A stretch of DNA of 49,969 nt from an uncultured Verrucomicrobia subdivision 3 bacterium (GTDB lineage: Bacteria > Verrucomicrobiota > Verrucomicrobiia > Limisphaerales > UBA8199), in assembly GCA_903913865.1 (NCBI GenBank), contig CAIWMU010000015.1, positions 1 through 49,969 of the forward strand. Reading direction: 5' to 3'. The first letter of the stretch is position 1, and every line of letters begins with the position of its first letter. The position numbers were made by a program, and so were the translations under genes. Positions 25,133 through 34,099 of this stretch are shown here, piece by piece. A model generated the notes under the pieces. It did no database searches. It saw only the letters and a list, made by a program, of their open reading frames with translations, and had not been told where the DNA came from.

Positions 25133-25434
25133 AAGCCACGCCGATTTTGAGGGGTGGTGAAGCCTCAGTCATCCCGTCAATTTGCAGCATCATTGTCCTC
25201 CCTTCCGGACCCGTGCCTCATTGCGGGACAGGAGTTTCTCTGGAAACTCCCGTTTTATTCCTGATCCTGCCAAATTGGCCGATCAACTCCGGATGGCATC
25301 CTGCTTGCTTTTGAAAGGGCAGTGAGTCTCTGAATCCTGTGATGCGGCCCCTCCCCCCGGGGGGGGGAAGCGTGCAGGGTCTGGTGTGGCCGAATGGCGG
25401 ATGGGGTCCCGGGGGATGGTTGTGGCGATTTTGT
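25133..25434. other. Intergenic region between divergent genes, with a stray terminator-like hairpin
   Basis: No gene seen. GGAGTTTC-TCTG-GAAACTCC (25231-25250) followed by CGTTTTATTC looks like an intrinsic terminator reading on the plus strand, although the nearest annotated plus-strand gene ends at 24345. Bases 25350-25370 are a C/G run (CCCCTCCCCCCGGGGGGGGG). Confidence 0.5.
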
Positions 25435-26436
25435 ATGAGCGACAAGCGAATAATTTTGGTCCATGCGAGCTGGGATGTGCGGGAGCAGACAAGTCTCCGG
25501 CTCGGGGCCGATTTGGGGATGCTGTGCAACGGGGCCCCGATTCAGGTTGAGAGCCGGGATGGGGGCAGCCTTGACTACCACGGCCTGCTCAGAATCCTTG
25601 GCGAGCCGGCTGACCTGCTTCTTCTGGATTTGCGCCTCCCGTCGATGCTCGCAGTTCGGGCGGCTGAACTAGCCCATCTTGCCCGCCTTTCAACGCGGCT
25701 GGTTGCCCTCACATCTGAAGATCCCGCTCTGGCCCGACCGGGAGTTGACCTGTCCGGGGCGATCATTCCCTTATTTGACGCAGGGTTGGCACTTCCCTGG
25801 AGGTCTGAGATTCATGGCGCGACGTTGCGGGACGCTCTGGGCGGGTGTTCTGCCGGGCAGGGCGGACGTCTTTCACAGCCGGACCTGCTGGATGCGGCCA
25901 TAGAGCGCCTGTTTCAGGTGTTTCCCGAACTGCTCCCCGGGGCGAGGGGATCTGCCCATGCTTTTGGGGTTTACCGTGATACCTACCTGCAGTCTGCCAA
26001 CACTCCCGCCCGCACCGATGCCGGATCCGGCGGTCGGCCCGGTCTTGAGGCCTATGCGCGGGTCCGGCCGGTGCTGTTCAGTCCCCGGTTGATCCAGGCG
26101 GCGGAACGTATCTCCCGCAGCCCCTACTTTGCCTGGGAACAGCGGGAGTTTTTGCAGAAACGGGTTGATTATCTGCTGGATGTGACGGGACGTGTGCTGG
26201 TCCGGTTCCGTCAGGAGGTGGAGGATATCCTGATCGGACTTGAGCAGTTTGCCTGCATGTGCGAGACCGGTCCCCGCCAGGAGCAGGTGGATATTTCAGA
26301 ACTGGCCCAGATGCTCATGGTGCGGGCACAAAGAGTGCCGGGCTTTGAGGAGGGGATAGCCCCGATTGTCTATTACCTGTTGCACCTCCGGAATGTGTGG
26401 ACTCCCAGCCGGGTCGGTGGAATGGCTGTGGCTTGA
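25435..26436 (+). CDS. Protein of unknown function with a receiver-like N-terminal region
   Basis: 333 aa from ATG 25435 (MSDKRIILVHASWDVREQ). The first roughly 115 residues alternate strands and helices like a response-regulator receiver, with an Asp in LLLLDLRLPS and a Thr in VALTSEDPA at plausible positions, but the rest of the acidic pocket and the conserved Lys are not clear, so it may be a pseudo-receiver. The remainder is helical (FAWEQREFLQKRVDYLLDV, RFRQEVEDILIGLEQF) with no known output domain. An upstream in-frame ATG at 25339 would add 32 Gly/Trp-rich residues that look non-coding. No partner kinase nearby. Confidence 0.5.
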   Translation: MSDKRIILVHASWDVREQTSLRLGADLGMLCNGAPIQVESRDGGSLDYHGLLRILGEPADLLLLDLRLPSMLAVRAAELAHLARLSTRLVALTSEDPALARPGVDLSGAIIPLFDAGLALPWRSEIHGATLRDALGGCSAGQGGRLSQPDLLDAAIERLFQVFPELLPGARGSAHAFGVYRDTYLQSANTPARTDAGSGGRPGLEAYARVRPVLFSPRLIQAAERISRSPYFAWEQREFLQKRVDYLLDVTGRVLVRFRQEVEDILIGLEQFACMCETGPRQEQVDISELAQMLMVRAQRVPGFEEGIAPIVYYLLHLRNVWTPSRVGGMAVA

Positions 26437-26525
26437 GGAGCTGCATGAGCCAGCCGAATGATGGAAGTGAAAAAAGAGCTCTTTTTTTGTTGCGGACCGC
26501 ACAGAACAGGGCTATAGGATTTAAC

Positions 26526-26771
26526 ATGAAAAAGATCATTCTTTCAGTCATGCTTCTGACGTTCACCCTCGCTGTGAACGCGGGCGAAGATAAAACCTGC
26601 ACCAAGGATTCCGGAGCCTGCGCCAAGGACAAGGTGGAAGCCAAGTCCTGCTGCCCTTCCGGTGGCGACAAGGCCGCCAATGCCTCCTGCCCGATGAGCA
26701 AGGGCAAGCTCAAGGCCAAGGGCAAGCAGACCGCCTCAAAGCCGGTCGAGAGCCCGAAGAACAAGTCCTAG
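26526..26771 (+). CDS. Small secreted Cys/Lys-rich protein
   Basis: 81 aa. A clear Sec signal peptide (MKKIILSVMLLTFTLAVNA) precedes a mature part of about 62 residues with six Cys, a CC pair and a CPM, in a Lys-rich matrix (TCTKDSGACAKDK, KSCCPSGG, ASCPMSKGKLKAKGK). Cys/Met placement suggests a periplasmic metal- or thiol-binding peptide, but no family is recognised. I used ATG 26526 because it begins the signal peptide; the longer frame from 26397 is unlikely. A canonical terminator follows 26 nt after the stop, so it is likely its own transcript or the end of one. Confidence 0.7.
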   Translation: MKKIILSVMLLTFTLAVNAGEDKTCTKDSGACAKDKVEAKSCCPSGGDKAANASCPMSKGKLKAKGKQTASKPVESPKNKS

Positions 26772-26797
26772 TTCCCACTGTCTGACCATTTTTGCAT

Positions 26798-26836
26798 CCC
26801 CGCATGCGACGTTGTCGTGTGCGGGGTTTTTATTTT
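26798..26836 (+). terminator. Intrinsic terminator of the Cys/Lys-rich peptide gene
   Basis: A 13-bp stem (CCCCGCATGCGAC, 26798-26810, with GTCGTGTGCGGGG, 26814-26826, two G-U pairs), loop GTT, then TTTTTATTTT. Confidence 0.9.
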
Positions 26837-26883
26837 ATCAGCGTGGTGGCGCGGATCGCTGCATTCCTGAGCGTTCCCATACC

Positions 26884-26912
26884 GCGCGCCCGGGGTTGAA
26901 TCCGGGTCGCGC
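26884..26912. repeat. REP-like GC-rich hairpin
   Basis: GCGCGCCCGG (26884-26893) pairs with CCGGGTCGCGC (26902-26912) with one bulged base around GGTTGAAT. Read on the other strand it is followed by no T tract. It resembles short dispersed palindromes, but no second copy was seen in this window. Confidence 0.3.
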
Positions 26913-26995
26913 TACGGAGGTCCTGTTTATTGTCTATCATCAGGCCTCCGCCCACCCACGAGGATTGTGTGGGATGGGTCGGAAGGCTTGAGTCA

Positions 26996-29900
26996 TCACT
27001 GTGCCGTTCGATAGAAGGCCTTCACCTCGGGGGCATTGGTATCGGAAAAATTTCCAAATCCAGTCCCATCGATGAAGACGGTCCCGAGCGGAAGCCAGGG
27101 GCCGGTCAACGAATCGGCACGTTGCACCTGAAGGGGTCTTCCCACATCCCCCCTGAAGCTCAGGTTGAAACCGCCAGAGACCCTTCTGGGCGGGACAATT
27201 GCAGTCCCGATGTGAGGGGGGTGGCATTTTCCGGCGGATCCGGCGGCGTGGATGGAGAGAAGCTCTCCACCGGACAAGGCGCGGTTGTAGATGCTGACCT
27301 CATCCATTCCACCCCGGAAGCGAAAGCCGCCCAACAGCTCTGCCGTGGCGATTTGCCGGTATCCGATGTTGACGGGAAGGCTCGTGTCGGGCCGGATCGG
27401 TGTCGGTGATGTGTTGGTTGCCACGACGACCCCGTTGACAAAGATCTGGGCCGTGCGGGTGGTGTGATCGAACGTCAGTGCCACATGCGTCCATGCATTT
27501 GACCTGAACAAACCTGGAAGGGTGCTGATCTCCAGCCCTCCGCCGCCGATGTTTCGAATCACGCCATAAAGGGCCCCGGGGTTCGGAAGACCGCCCGGTG
27601 CCATGCTTTGCCAGAGTGAAACGGAAGCCAGCGTGTTGCTCCCCCCATATTCCACGACGGGACTTGGCTGATCTGTGGAGTTGGGGTTGATCCATGCCTC
27701 AATGGTGAGATCTTCAATGGCAAGGTTTGTGGAGGCAGGCACCACCAGACCGAGCGTCGTGGCAAGGTCAAAAGCCTCTCCAACCTTGCCGCCCGTGTAG
27801 CCGTAGGTGGGGGCAAAGACGCCCAGGGATATCGCATTGTTCCCAAAGACGAGATCGGTGCCGGACCGGTCCCCCGGCCACCAACCCACGAGGCCAGCGG
27901 GGGGGGTGATGCATGTATTCGTCGGGGAGAGCACTACCAGCAGGGCGTTGGAACTGAGCGCTGAACCGGCGGGGTTGCTGACCATCACAGAATAGGGGCC
28001 GGCATTCGAGGGCTGGACATTGCTGAGCACCAGCGATGCCATCGTCGCGCCCGGGATGTTGGTCGTGCCGAATTGCCATTGGTAGGAGAGGGGTGCGGAC
28101 CCGGCAGCCTGCACCGTGAAGATGGCGACATCCCCGGCGTTAACCGCCACACTTGCCGGCTGGGTTGTGATGGAGGGGATGACCGGAGCAGAGGGGCATT
28201 TGCCCAGGCCCCCAGCGCGATAAATCGAAAGGACCTCGTTGGTAAGAAGCGCCCGGTTGTAGAGGGAGGCCTCATCGATGAGTCCGGAGAACGATCCCTC
28301 CCCGTAGGGTGCGCCCGGGAGGCGGTATCCGATCTGGAGGTCCCGGTCTGTTTTTGGGGTGAAACTACCCACGGTGGATTGGACGACGACCCTGCCATCG
28401 AGGAAAAGTCGCGCGATGCCCGAGGCCTTGTCATAGGTGAGGGCCACATGCTGGAGGATGTCCGGCTTCAAGGTCCCGCTGGCTGTTTGGAGGACGTGCT
28501 GGCCACCCCCCAGATCGACGATGCTTGCCATCAGTGTCCCGAGGGTTGGCTGGTTCGCGTAAAGCAGCACACCGTAGGCCCCATCCGGGCTCCACTCGAA
28601 GATCGGCAGGCTGATCGTGTTGGCCGGCTTGATCCAGGCCTCAGTGGTGAACCCGTCGTTTGTGCCGACATCTGTCGAGCTTGAGGCAGGGATGCTGACA
28701 AAACTGCCCGTGCCATTATAAACGAAGGCCCTGTCCACCTTCCCTGCTGCAAAGGACAATCCGCCGCCGATGGTGGCGTGGTTCGTGCCTGCGGAATCCT
28801 GGCCGTTGTCCTGTCCTCTCCACCAACCCACAAGACCTGCGGGGGCGGTGACGCATGTGGTTGGGAGAGCAACGATGGTCAGGAGGGCGTTGGAGCTGAT
28901 GGCAGATCCGCCACTATTCCCGACGGCAACCGCGTAGATGCCGCTCATGGAGGGGAGGGTGTTGGAGAGGACCAGCACGGAGTTTGTTGCCCCCGGAATG
29001 GCGTTGTTCGCGAACAGCCATTGGTATGACAGGGGGGCTGAGCCGGTGGCCTGGACTGCAAGGGAGACTGTTGTGCCTTCATCCACGGTCTGGGATGCCG
29101 GCTGTGATGTGATGGACGGGGCCACCACGATGGGGCACTTGCCGAAGCTGCCTGTGCGATAGATGTTCCGAATTTCCCCGGAACTCAGTGTGCGGTTGTA
29201 AATGGCAACTTCATCCAGTTTGCCGACGAACCGGCGGCCTGCGAGGAGTTCGGCGCTGCCGGGCGGCCGGACTCCAATATTGACTGGCAGGTAGGTGTTT
29301 GGCTGGACGAGGTTCGTTGTGGTGTTTGCGGCGACGATTGTGCCGTTCAAATAGATCTGCGCCGTGTGGGTTGCATAGTCGAAGGTGAGCGCCACATGGC
29401 TCCATTTGTTCGTGGGAAGAAGTCCCCCGGCACTGCTGACTTCCAACCATGTCCCGTTGGTGCCACGGATCAGGGCATAGAGCGCGCCCGGGAAACCAAC
29501 CGGACCTGGCATAATGTTGTGCCAGAGGGCGATGGAGGAATGGCCTGTGGCAGCGGCATATTCGACAATGGGGTGGGGGTTCACCGAACTGTCGGCGGGG
29601 TTGACCCAGGCTTCGATGGTGAGACTTTGGACGGCAAGGTTGGAAGAGGCCGCCGCCGTCAGTCCATGTGTGGTGCCGTTCATGCTGAATGCCCGACCCA
29701 CCCGGCCGGTGGTGTAACTGGCGGTTCCGATGGTGGTGGAGGAATTCACCACATCCGAAGTGTTTCCCTCAGCAGTCCACCATCCGACAATCCCGGCGGG
29801 GGCGGACACGCAAATGGTGGGCTGTGCGAGGATGGTCACGAGGGCGTTGGAGCTTGCCACAGTCCCACCACTATTGGCGACGGACACTGAGTAGTTGCCA

Positions 29901-32725
29901 CTCATCGCAGGCAGTGTGTTTGAAAGGATCAGCACGGAATTCGTGGCTCCCTGGATGACCGCATTCTCCAACAGCCACTGGTATGAGAGAGGGGTCGAGC
30001 CGGTGGCCTGCACGGCGAGGGTGAGGGTTGTGCCCTCATCCACGATCTGGGACATCGGCTGAGAGGTGATGGCCGGGGCCACGACGATCGGGCATTTACC
30101 GAAACCGCCTGTGCGATAGATGGTCCGAATCTCCCCGGAACTGAGCGCGCGGTTATAGATGGCAACCTCATCCAGTTCGCCTACGAATCGGCGGCCTGCC
30201 AGTAGTTCGGCACTGCCGGGGGGGCGGACGCCGATGTTGACTGGCAGGGAGGTGTCCGGCTGAACGAGGTTGGTCGTGGTATTCGCAGCCACACTTGTGC
30301 CGTTCAGGTAAATCTGTGCCGTGTGGCTGGCATAATCGAAGGTGAGCGCCACATGGCTCCATGTATTTGTGGGAAGAAGTCCCCCGGGGCTGCTGACTTC
30401 CAACCATGTCCCGTTGGTGCCACGGATCAGGGCATAGAGCGCGCCCGGGAAACCAACCGGACCTGGCATAATGTTGTGCCAGAGGGCGATGGAGGAATGG
30501 CCTGTGGCAGCGGCATATTCCACTATGGGGTGCGGGTTCACGGAACTGTCGGCGGGATTGACCCAGGCTTCGATGGTGAGACTTTGGACGGCAAGGTTGG
30601 AGGAGGCAGCTGCTGTCAGCCCCTGCGTGAGTCCATTCAGGAGAAACGCCTGGCCTACCCGGCCATTGGTGTAAGCGACGTTTCCGGTGGTGGGGGAGGA
30701 ATTCACCACATCCAAAGCATTCCCCTCAGCGGACCACCACCCGACGATCCCGGCGGGGGCGGACACGCAAATGGTGGGCAGTGCGAGGATGGTCACGAGG
30801 GCGTTGGAACTAAGGATCCTTCCTCCGCTATTGGCGACAGCTACGGAGTAATTCCCGCTCATGGCGGGCAGTGTGTTTGAAAGGATCAGCACGGAATTGG
30901 TGGCTCCCCGGATGATGGCATTCTCCAACATCCATTGGTATGAGAGAGGGGCCGAGCCAGTGGCCTGAACAGAAAGGGTGACGGATGCCCCCTCATCAAC
31001 GGTCTGGGCTGCCGGGTGGGAAGTGATGGCGGGTGCCACGACGATCGGGCACTTGCCGAAGCTCCGTGCCAGACAGATCGACTTGATCTCAGCAGGGGAC
31101 AGGGCGCGGTTGTAAACACCGACCTCATCGATCAGACCGTCAAAAAAGTAGGAGGGGGCTGCTGCCTGCTTTCCGATATACAGATCCTGCGAGGTTCTTG
31201 GGGTGAAGATCCCAAGATTGACCTCGCTCACCACTGTTCCGTCCAGAAAAAGCCTCGCAAGGCCGGAGGTCTTGTCATAGGACACTGCCACATGCTGCAG
31301 GCGGTTGGTGCTGATGGCGCCCGGCAGGGAATCGATCACGTGCCAATTGTCGTTGGTGTCCACGAGGTTCGCAAGAAAGTAGCCCTGCGGCCGGCTTGGA
31401 TGGCCGATCCACAGGTGCGCACCGTAGCCGGAAGTTCCAGCCGGGCCGGCCCATTCCACCACTGGATGGCCCTTGCCGACATCGGCGGGATTGATCCAGG
31501 CCTCAATGGTGAGCCCGGCTCCCCGGCCAACATCCAGGTTCGTCGTGGCGGTGATGCGCACAAAGCCGGATGTTCCGTCGAATGTGAATCCGTTCCCGAT
31601 CAACCCACGGGTGTAGGTCAGGCCGCCCCCTGTGGTCCCGTTGTTGGTCCCTGCCGAATCCTCGGCGTTGCCATCCCCTTTCCACCAACCCGCAGCTCCC
31701 CGGGGCAGGGAAACGCATTCTGATCCGAGGACTGTGAGCACCGCATTGGAGCTTGATGCCATCCCTCCCGGGCTGTTTACGGCTATGGAGTAGATGCCGC
31801 TCATGGAGGGCAGGGCGTTTGAGAGCAGGAGCGTTGGATTCGTTGCTCCGGCGATGTCGGCACCCTCGAAGCGCCACTGGAAGCTTAGAGGGGCGTAACC
31901 GGTCGCCTGCGCGGTGAACAGCACGGCATCCCCCTGGCTTACTGTCTGGCTTGCCGGCTGCAACGTGATTGCGGGAGCAGGCAGGGGGCATTTGCCCTGG
32001 GTGCCTGCGTTGTAGATTCCGGCGATCTCACGCGGCGAAAGCGCCCGGCCGTGAAGGCTGGCCTCGTCGATCCTTCCGAAAAGCCCCCACGGTCCGGTGG
32101 CGTGTCCCCCAAACAGCAGGGGGTTGGGGGTAGGCGGGATTGGGCCGGTGAGAGGGATGCTGCTTTCCAACGCCCCGTTCGCATAAAGACGGAGTTCCTG
32201 CCCGTCGTAAGTCATCGCCGCGTGATACCATGTGCGGGGTAGCACTTCGGTGACGCCCTGAATCCCCTTATAGCCTTCAGCAACAGCCACGTTGGCCTGG
32301 AAAATCCATCTGCCGTTGGCGTTGGTCAGCCCCAGCATGTATTGGTGCCAGGTGTAGTGGTCATCCTTGCCGATGATCACCACGGAGTCGTTCAGGGAAT
32401 GATCCGAAACATAAACCCAGGCCTCCACCGTGAGCGAGTTTGAGGGATTCAGGGATGGGGAGTTGGGGATGCGCACGATCTGGTTCGCACCGTAAAATCC
32501 GAAGGCACGCCCTTTCTTTCCTACATCGTAGGCGTAACAAGGCAGGGGATCCGCCGGATTAACCCCGGTGCCGTCCGACCCGTTATCCTCAGCCTGCCAC
32601 CAGCTGATGAGGCCATCCTGCATGTTGAAGCAGTTTTGCGCCTGCAGGGTGGGGTTTGGCCAAAAAATGGCAAGGGCGGTGATCGCCAGACTTGTGGTCC
32701 GGACAACCGAATTTTTTATGTTCAT
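26996..32725 (-). CDS. Giant secreted LamG / Ig-like repeat protein
   Basis: 1909 aa from ATG 32725 (MNIKNSVVRTTSLAITALAIF), a Sec signal peptide cut near residue 28 (LQAQ). Six concanavalin/LamG-type domains start near 32, 340, 657, 975, 1292 and 1607, each opening with a GxxxWW motif (GLISWWQAEDN, GAAGWWKGDGN, GIVGWWSAEGN, GIVGWWTAEGN, GLVGWWRGQDN, GLVGWWPGDRS). Five Ig-like domains lie between them (SYQWLLENAVIQGATNS). The C-terminus (SLTGPWLPLGTVF ... FYRTAQ) is a short beta domain common at the ends of verrucomicrobial exported proteins. No LPxTG or PEP-CTERM anchor is visible. LamG/Ig arrays usually bind glycans or cells, so adhesion or polysaccharide binding is plausible. Repeat period about 317 residues. 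Confidence 0.85.
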   Translation of the reverse strand: MNIKNSVVRTTSLAITALAIFWPNPTLQAQNCFNMQDGLISWWQAEDNGSDGTGVNPADPLPCYAYDVGKKGRAFGFYGANQIVRIPNSPSLNPSNSLTVEAWVYVSDHSLNDSVVIIGKDDHYTWHQYMLGLTNANGRWIFQANVAVAEGYKGIQGVTEVLPRTWYHAAMTYDGQELRLYANGALESSIPLTGPIPPTPNPLLFGGHATGPWGLFGRIDEASLHGRALSPREIAGIYNAGTQGKCPLPAPAITLQPASQTVSQGDAVLFTAQATGYAPLSFQWRFEGADIAGATNPTLLLSNALPSMSGIYSIAVNSPGGMASSSNAVLTVLGSECVSLPRGAAGWWKGDGNAEDSAGTNNGTTGGGLTYTRGLIGNGFTFDGTSGFVRITATTNLDVGRGAGLTIEAWINPADVGKGHPVVEWAGPAGTSGYGAHLWIGHPSRPQGYFLANLVDTNDNWHVIDSLPGAISTNRLQHVAVSYDKTSGLARLFLDGTVVSEVNLGIFTPRTSQDLYIGKQAAAPSYFFDGLIDEVGVYNRALSPAEIKSICLARSFGKCPIVVAPAITSHPAAQTVDEGASVTLSVQATGSAPLSYQWMLENAIIRGATNSVLILSNTLPAMSGNYSVAVANSGGRILSSNALVTILALPTICVSAPAGIVGWWSAEGNALDVVNSSPTTGNVAYTNGRVGQAFLLNGLTQGLTAAASSNLAVQSLTIEAWVNPADSSVNPHPIVEYAAATGHSSIALWHNIMPGPVGFPGALYALIRGTNGTWLEVSSPGGLLPTNTWSHVALTFDYASHTAQIYLNGTSVAANTTTNLVQPDTSLPVNIGVRPPGSAELLAGRRFVGELDEVAIYNRALSSGEIRTIYRTGGFGKCPIVVAPAITSQPMSQIVDEGTTLTLAVQATGSTPLSYQWLLENAVIQGATNSVLILSNTLPAMSGNYSVSVANSGGTVASSNALVTILAQPTICVSAPAGIVGWWTAEGNTSDVVNSSTTIGTASYTTGRVGRAFSMNGTTHGLTAAASSNLAVQSLTIEAWVNPADSSVNPHPIVEYAAATGHSSIALWHNIMPGPVGFPGALYALIRGTNGTWLEVSSAGGLLPTNKWSHVALTFDYATHTAQIYLNGTIVAANTTTNLVQPNTYLPVNIGVRPPGSAELLAGRRFVGKLDEVAIYNRTLSSGEIRNIYRTGSFGKCPIVVAPSITSQPASQTVDEGTTVSLAVQATGSAPLSYQWLFANNAIPGATNSVLVLSNTLPSMSGIYAVAVGNSGGSAISSNALLTIVALPTTCVTAPAGLVGWWRGQDNGQDSAGTNHATIGGGLSFAAGKVDRAFVYNGTGSFVSIPASSSTDVGTNDGFTTEAWIKPANTISLPIFEWSPDGAYGVLLYANQPTLGTLMASIVDLGGGQHVLQTASGTLKPDILQHVALTYDKASGIARLFLDGRVVVQSTVGSFTPKTDRDLQIGYRLPGAPYGEGSFSGLIDEASLYNRALLTNEVLSIYRAGGLGKCPSAPVIPSITTQPASVAVNAGDVAIFTVQAAGSAPLSYQWQFGTTNIPGATMASLVLSNVQPSNAGPYSVMVSNPAGSALSSNALLVVLSPTNTCITPPAGLVGWWPGDRSGTDLVFGNNAISLGVFAPTYGYTGGKVGEAFDLATTLGLVVPASTNLAIEDLTIEAWINPNSTDQPSPVVEYGGSNTLASVSLWQSMAPGGLPNPGALYGVIRNIGGGGLEISTLPGLFRSNAWTHVALTFDHTTRTAQIFVNGVVVATNTSPTPIRPDTSLPVNIGYRQIATAELLGGFRFRGGMDEVSIYNRALSGGELLSIHAAGSAGKCHPPHIGTAIVPPRRVSGGFNLSFRGDVGRPLQVQRADSLTGPWLPLGTVFIDGTGFGNFSDTNAPEVKAFYRTAQ
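29433..29563 (-). repeat. Near-identical internal repeat, copy 1 (LamG unit 4)
   Basis: 131 bases identical to 30390-30520, offset exactly 957 bp (319 codons), within longer stretches of high similarity on both sides. It indicates recent in-frame duplication or gene conversion between LamG units 3 and 4. Confidence 0.85.
30390..30520 (-). repeat. Near-identical internal repeat, copy 2 (LamG unit 3)
   Basis: Partner of 29433-29563. Other LamG units of the same protein are much more diverged at the DNA level. Confidence 0.85.
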
Positions 32726-32955
32726 AGGGTATTGGTGAGCCTCCCAACCTTTCCCAAGCCAGAAATGGAAAGGCCTCCCTGCTTGGGCGGCAATTAAATT
32801 TAGAACCATGATCACAGAAACAGAAAGGCGGGGGCGCGTCAAGGGTAGTTGTTCAAGTATTAAACAGTAAGTCTTTAATAATGAGTTTGGTTAACCTGGT
32901 GCGGGAGGCGGCAGGGTTTCAATGCCATCGACCGGGTGTGGGTGCGCAAGCCTTC

Positions 32956-32990
32956 CCTCCTCCCCACTCTGAACTTGGCAGGGGAGGGGG
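32956..32990. other. Polypyrimidine/polypurine hairpin
   Basis: CCTCCTCCCC-type arm at 32956-32965 pairs with GGGGAGGGGG at 32981-32990 (one G-U pair) around a 15-nt loop, 30 nt before the glycosyltransferase ATG. No T tract. Function unknown. Confidence 0.3.
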
Positions 32991-33020
32991 AACATGTGAC
33001 ACTCTGCGACACTTTACAGC

Positions 33021-34091
33021 ATGACGAACTGTCGCGAACAGGGGTCGGCGGCACGGCCTTCCGTCTCCATCATTATTCTGAACTACAACGGCGCCCGCTG
33101 GCTGGAGCGCTGTCTGGGTTCCTTGCGCAGTCAAACGGTTTTTGACCGGATCGAAGTCATCGTGGCAGACAACGCTTCACCGGACGGGTCGGCTGATGTT
33201 GCGGCCCGGTTGATGGAGGGGTGGGGCAATGGACGGGTGCTGCGATTTGATCGCAATCTGGGCTTCTGCGAGGGGAACAACGAGGCGGCACGAACGGCAT
33301 CCGGGGAATACCTGTTTTTTCTCAACAACGACACCTGGCTGGAGCCGGACTGCCTGGCGGTGTTACTGGAAGGAGTTCGGCGCGAGGGTGTTCAGGTGGC
33401 CACGCCGCTCATGTTGAATTATGAGGACTCCACGATCCAGTCCTCCGGCGGAGCGGGCTTTGACCTGTTCGGTTTGATGAGCCTGGCCCCGTGCGAGGTG
33501 GGGGAAACCCGGAGGGTTTTCGTCGCGGGTGGATGCTGCTACCTGATTCAGGAGGGGTTGTTTCGAAAGTTGGGGGGGTTTGACCGGGCTTTTTTCATGT
33601 ATGGGGATGAATATGACCTGAGCTGGCGCATCTGGATTGCCGGGGCGGAGGCTCTGCTGGTTCCTGCGGCCCGCCTGCACCATCGCGGGGCGGCCAGTGT
33701 GAACCCCACGGGTGGTGGAAAAGTTCTGGAGGTGCGGACGAGCGACTCGAAGCGGTTTTACACGAATCGCAACTGTCTGCTCCTGCTGCTCAAGAATTGC
33801 CAGCACCTGCTGCTGGCGATGGTGCCGCTCCAGATCGCCCTGCTGTGCCTTGAGGCCCTTGCCGGTTTGGTGATGATCAGGCGGTGGTCCTTTGTGAAAC
33901 GGGCCTACATCGATGCCATTCTTGCCTGCTGGGGGCTCCGGGGCCACATTCTGGCAGAGCGCAGACTTCTCGCCTCGGTCCGCCAGCGGAGTGACTGGCA
34001 GATGCTCTCCTTCTTCAGGTGCCGGTTGAACCGGTGGGAGGAGGTCCGGAACGTGTTGCGCAACGGTCCCCCCAAAGTGACGGCAGGGTGA
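33021..34091 (+). CDS. Family 2 glycosyltransferase (rhamnosyltransferase-like)
   Basis: 356 aa. The GT-A core opens with SVSIIILNYNGARWLERCL and has ADNASPDGS, the NNDTW metal-site motif, and GDEYDLSWR with its acidic acceptor residues. A hydrophobic segment at about 258-292 (LLLAMVPLQIALLCLEALAG) suggests membrane association, as in the WbbL-type rhamnosyltransferases that build surface polysaccharides. It is followed 8 nt later by a second GT2 gene, forming an operon. Sugar donor not predictable from sequence alone. Confidence 0.85.
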   Translation: MTNCREQGSAARPSVSIIILNYNGARWLERCLGSLRSQTVFDRIEVIVADNASPDGSADVAARLMEGWGNGRVLRFDRNLGFCEGNNEAARTASGEYLFFLNNDTWLEPDCLAVLLEGVRREGVQVATPLMLNYEDSTIQSSGGAGFDLFGLMSLAPCEVGETRRVFVAGGCCYLIQEGLFRKLGGFDRAFFMYGDEYDLSWRIWIAGAEALLVPAARLHHRGAASVNPTGGGKVLEVRTSDSKRFYTNRNCLLLLLKNCQHLLLAMVPLQIALLCLEALAGLVMIRRWSFVKRAYIDAILACWGLRGHILAERRLLASVRQRSDWQMLSFFRCRLNRWEEVRNVLRNGPPKVTAG

Positions 34092-34099
34092 GAATTCCG

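Noticed and set aside
26884-26912. tRNA-like T-arm (GGTTGAATCC in a paired stem)
   Set aside because: No acceptor stem, anticodon arm or D arm can be built around it; it is a GC-rich palindrome.
30323-30880. Open frames on the plus strand within the LamG/Ig gene, appearing twice with nearly the same product
   Set aside because: They are shadows of the duplicated LamG units; their repetition follows the DNA repeat and not an independent gene.
26996-32725. CRISPR-like tandem repeats
   Set aside because: The repetition is the roughly 950-bp coding period of LamG/Ig units, not short direct repeats with unique spacers; no cas gene is present.
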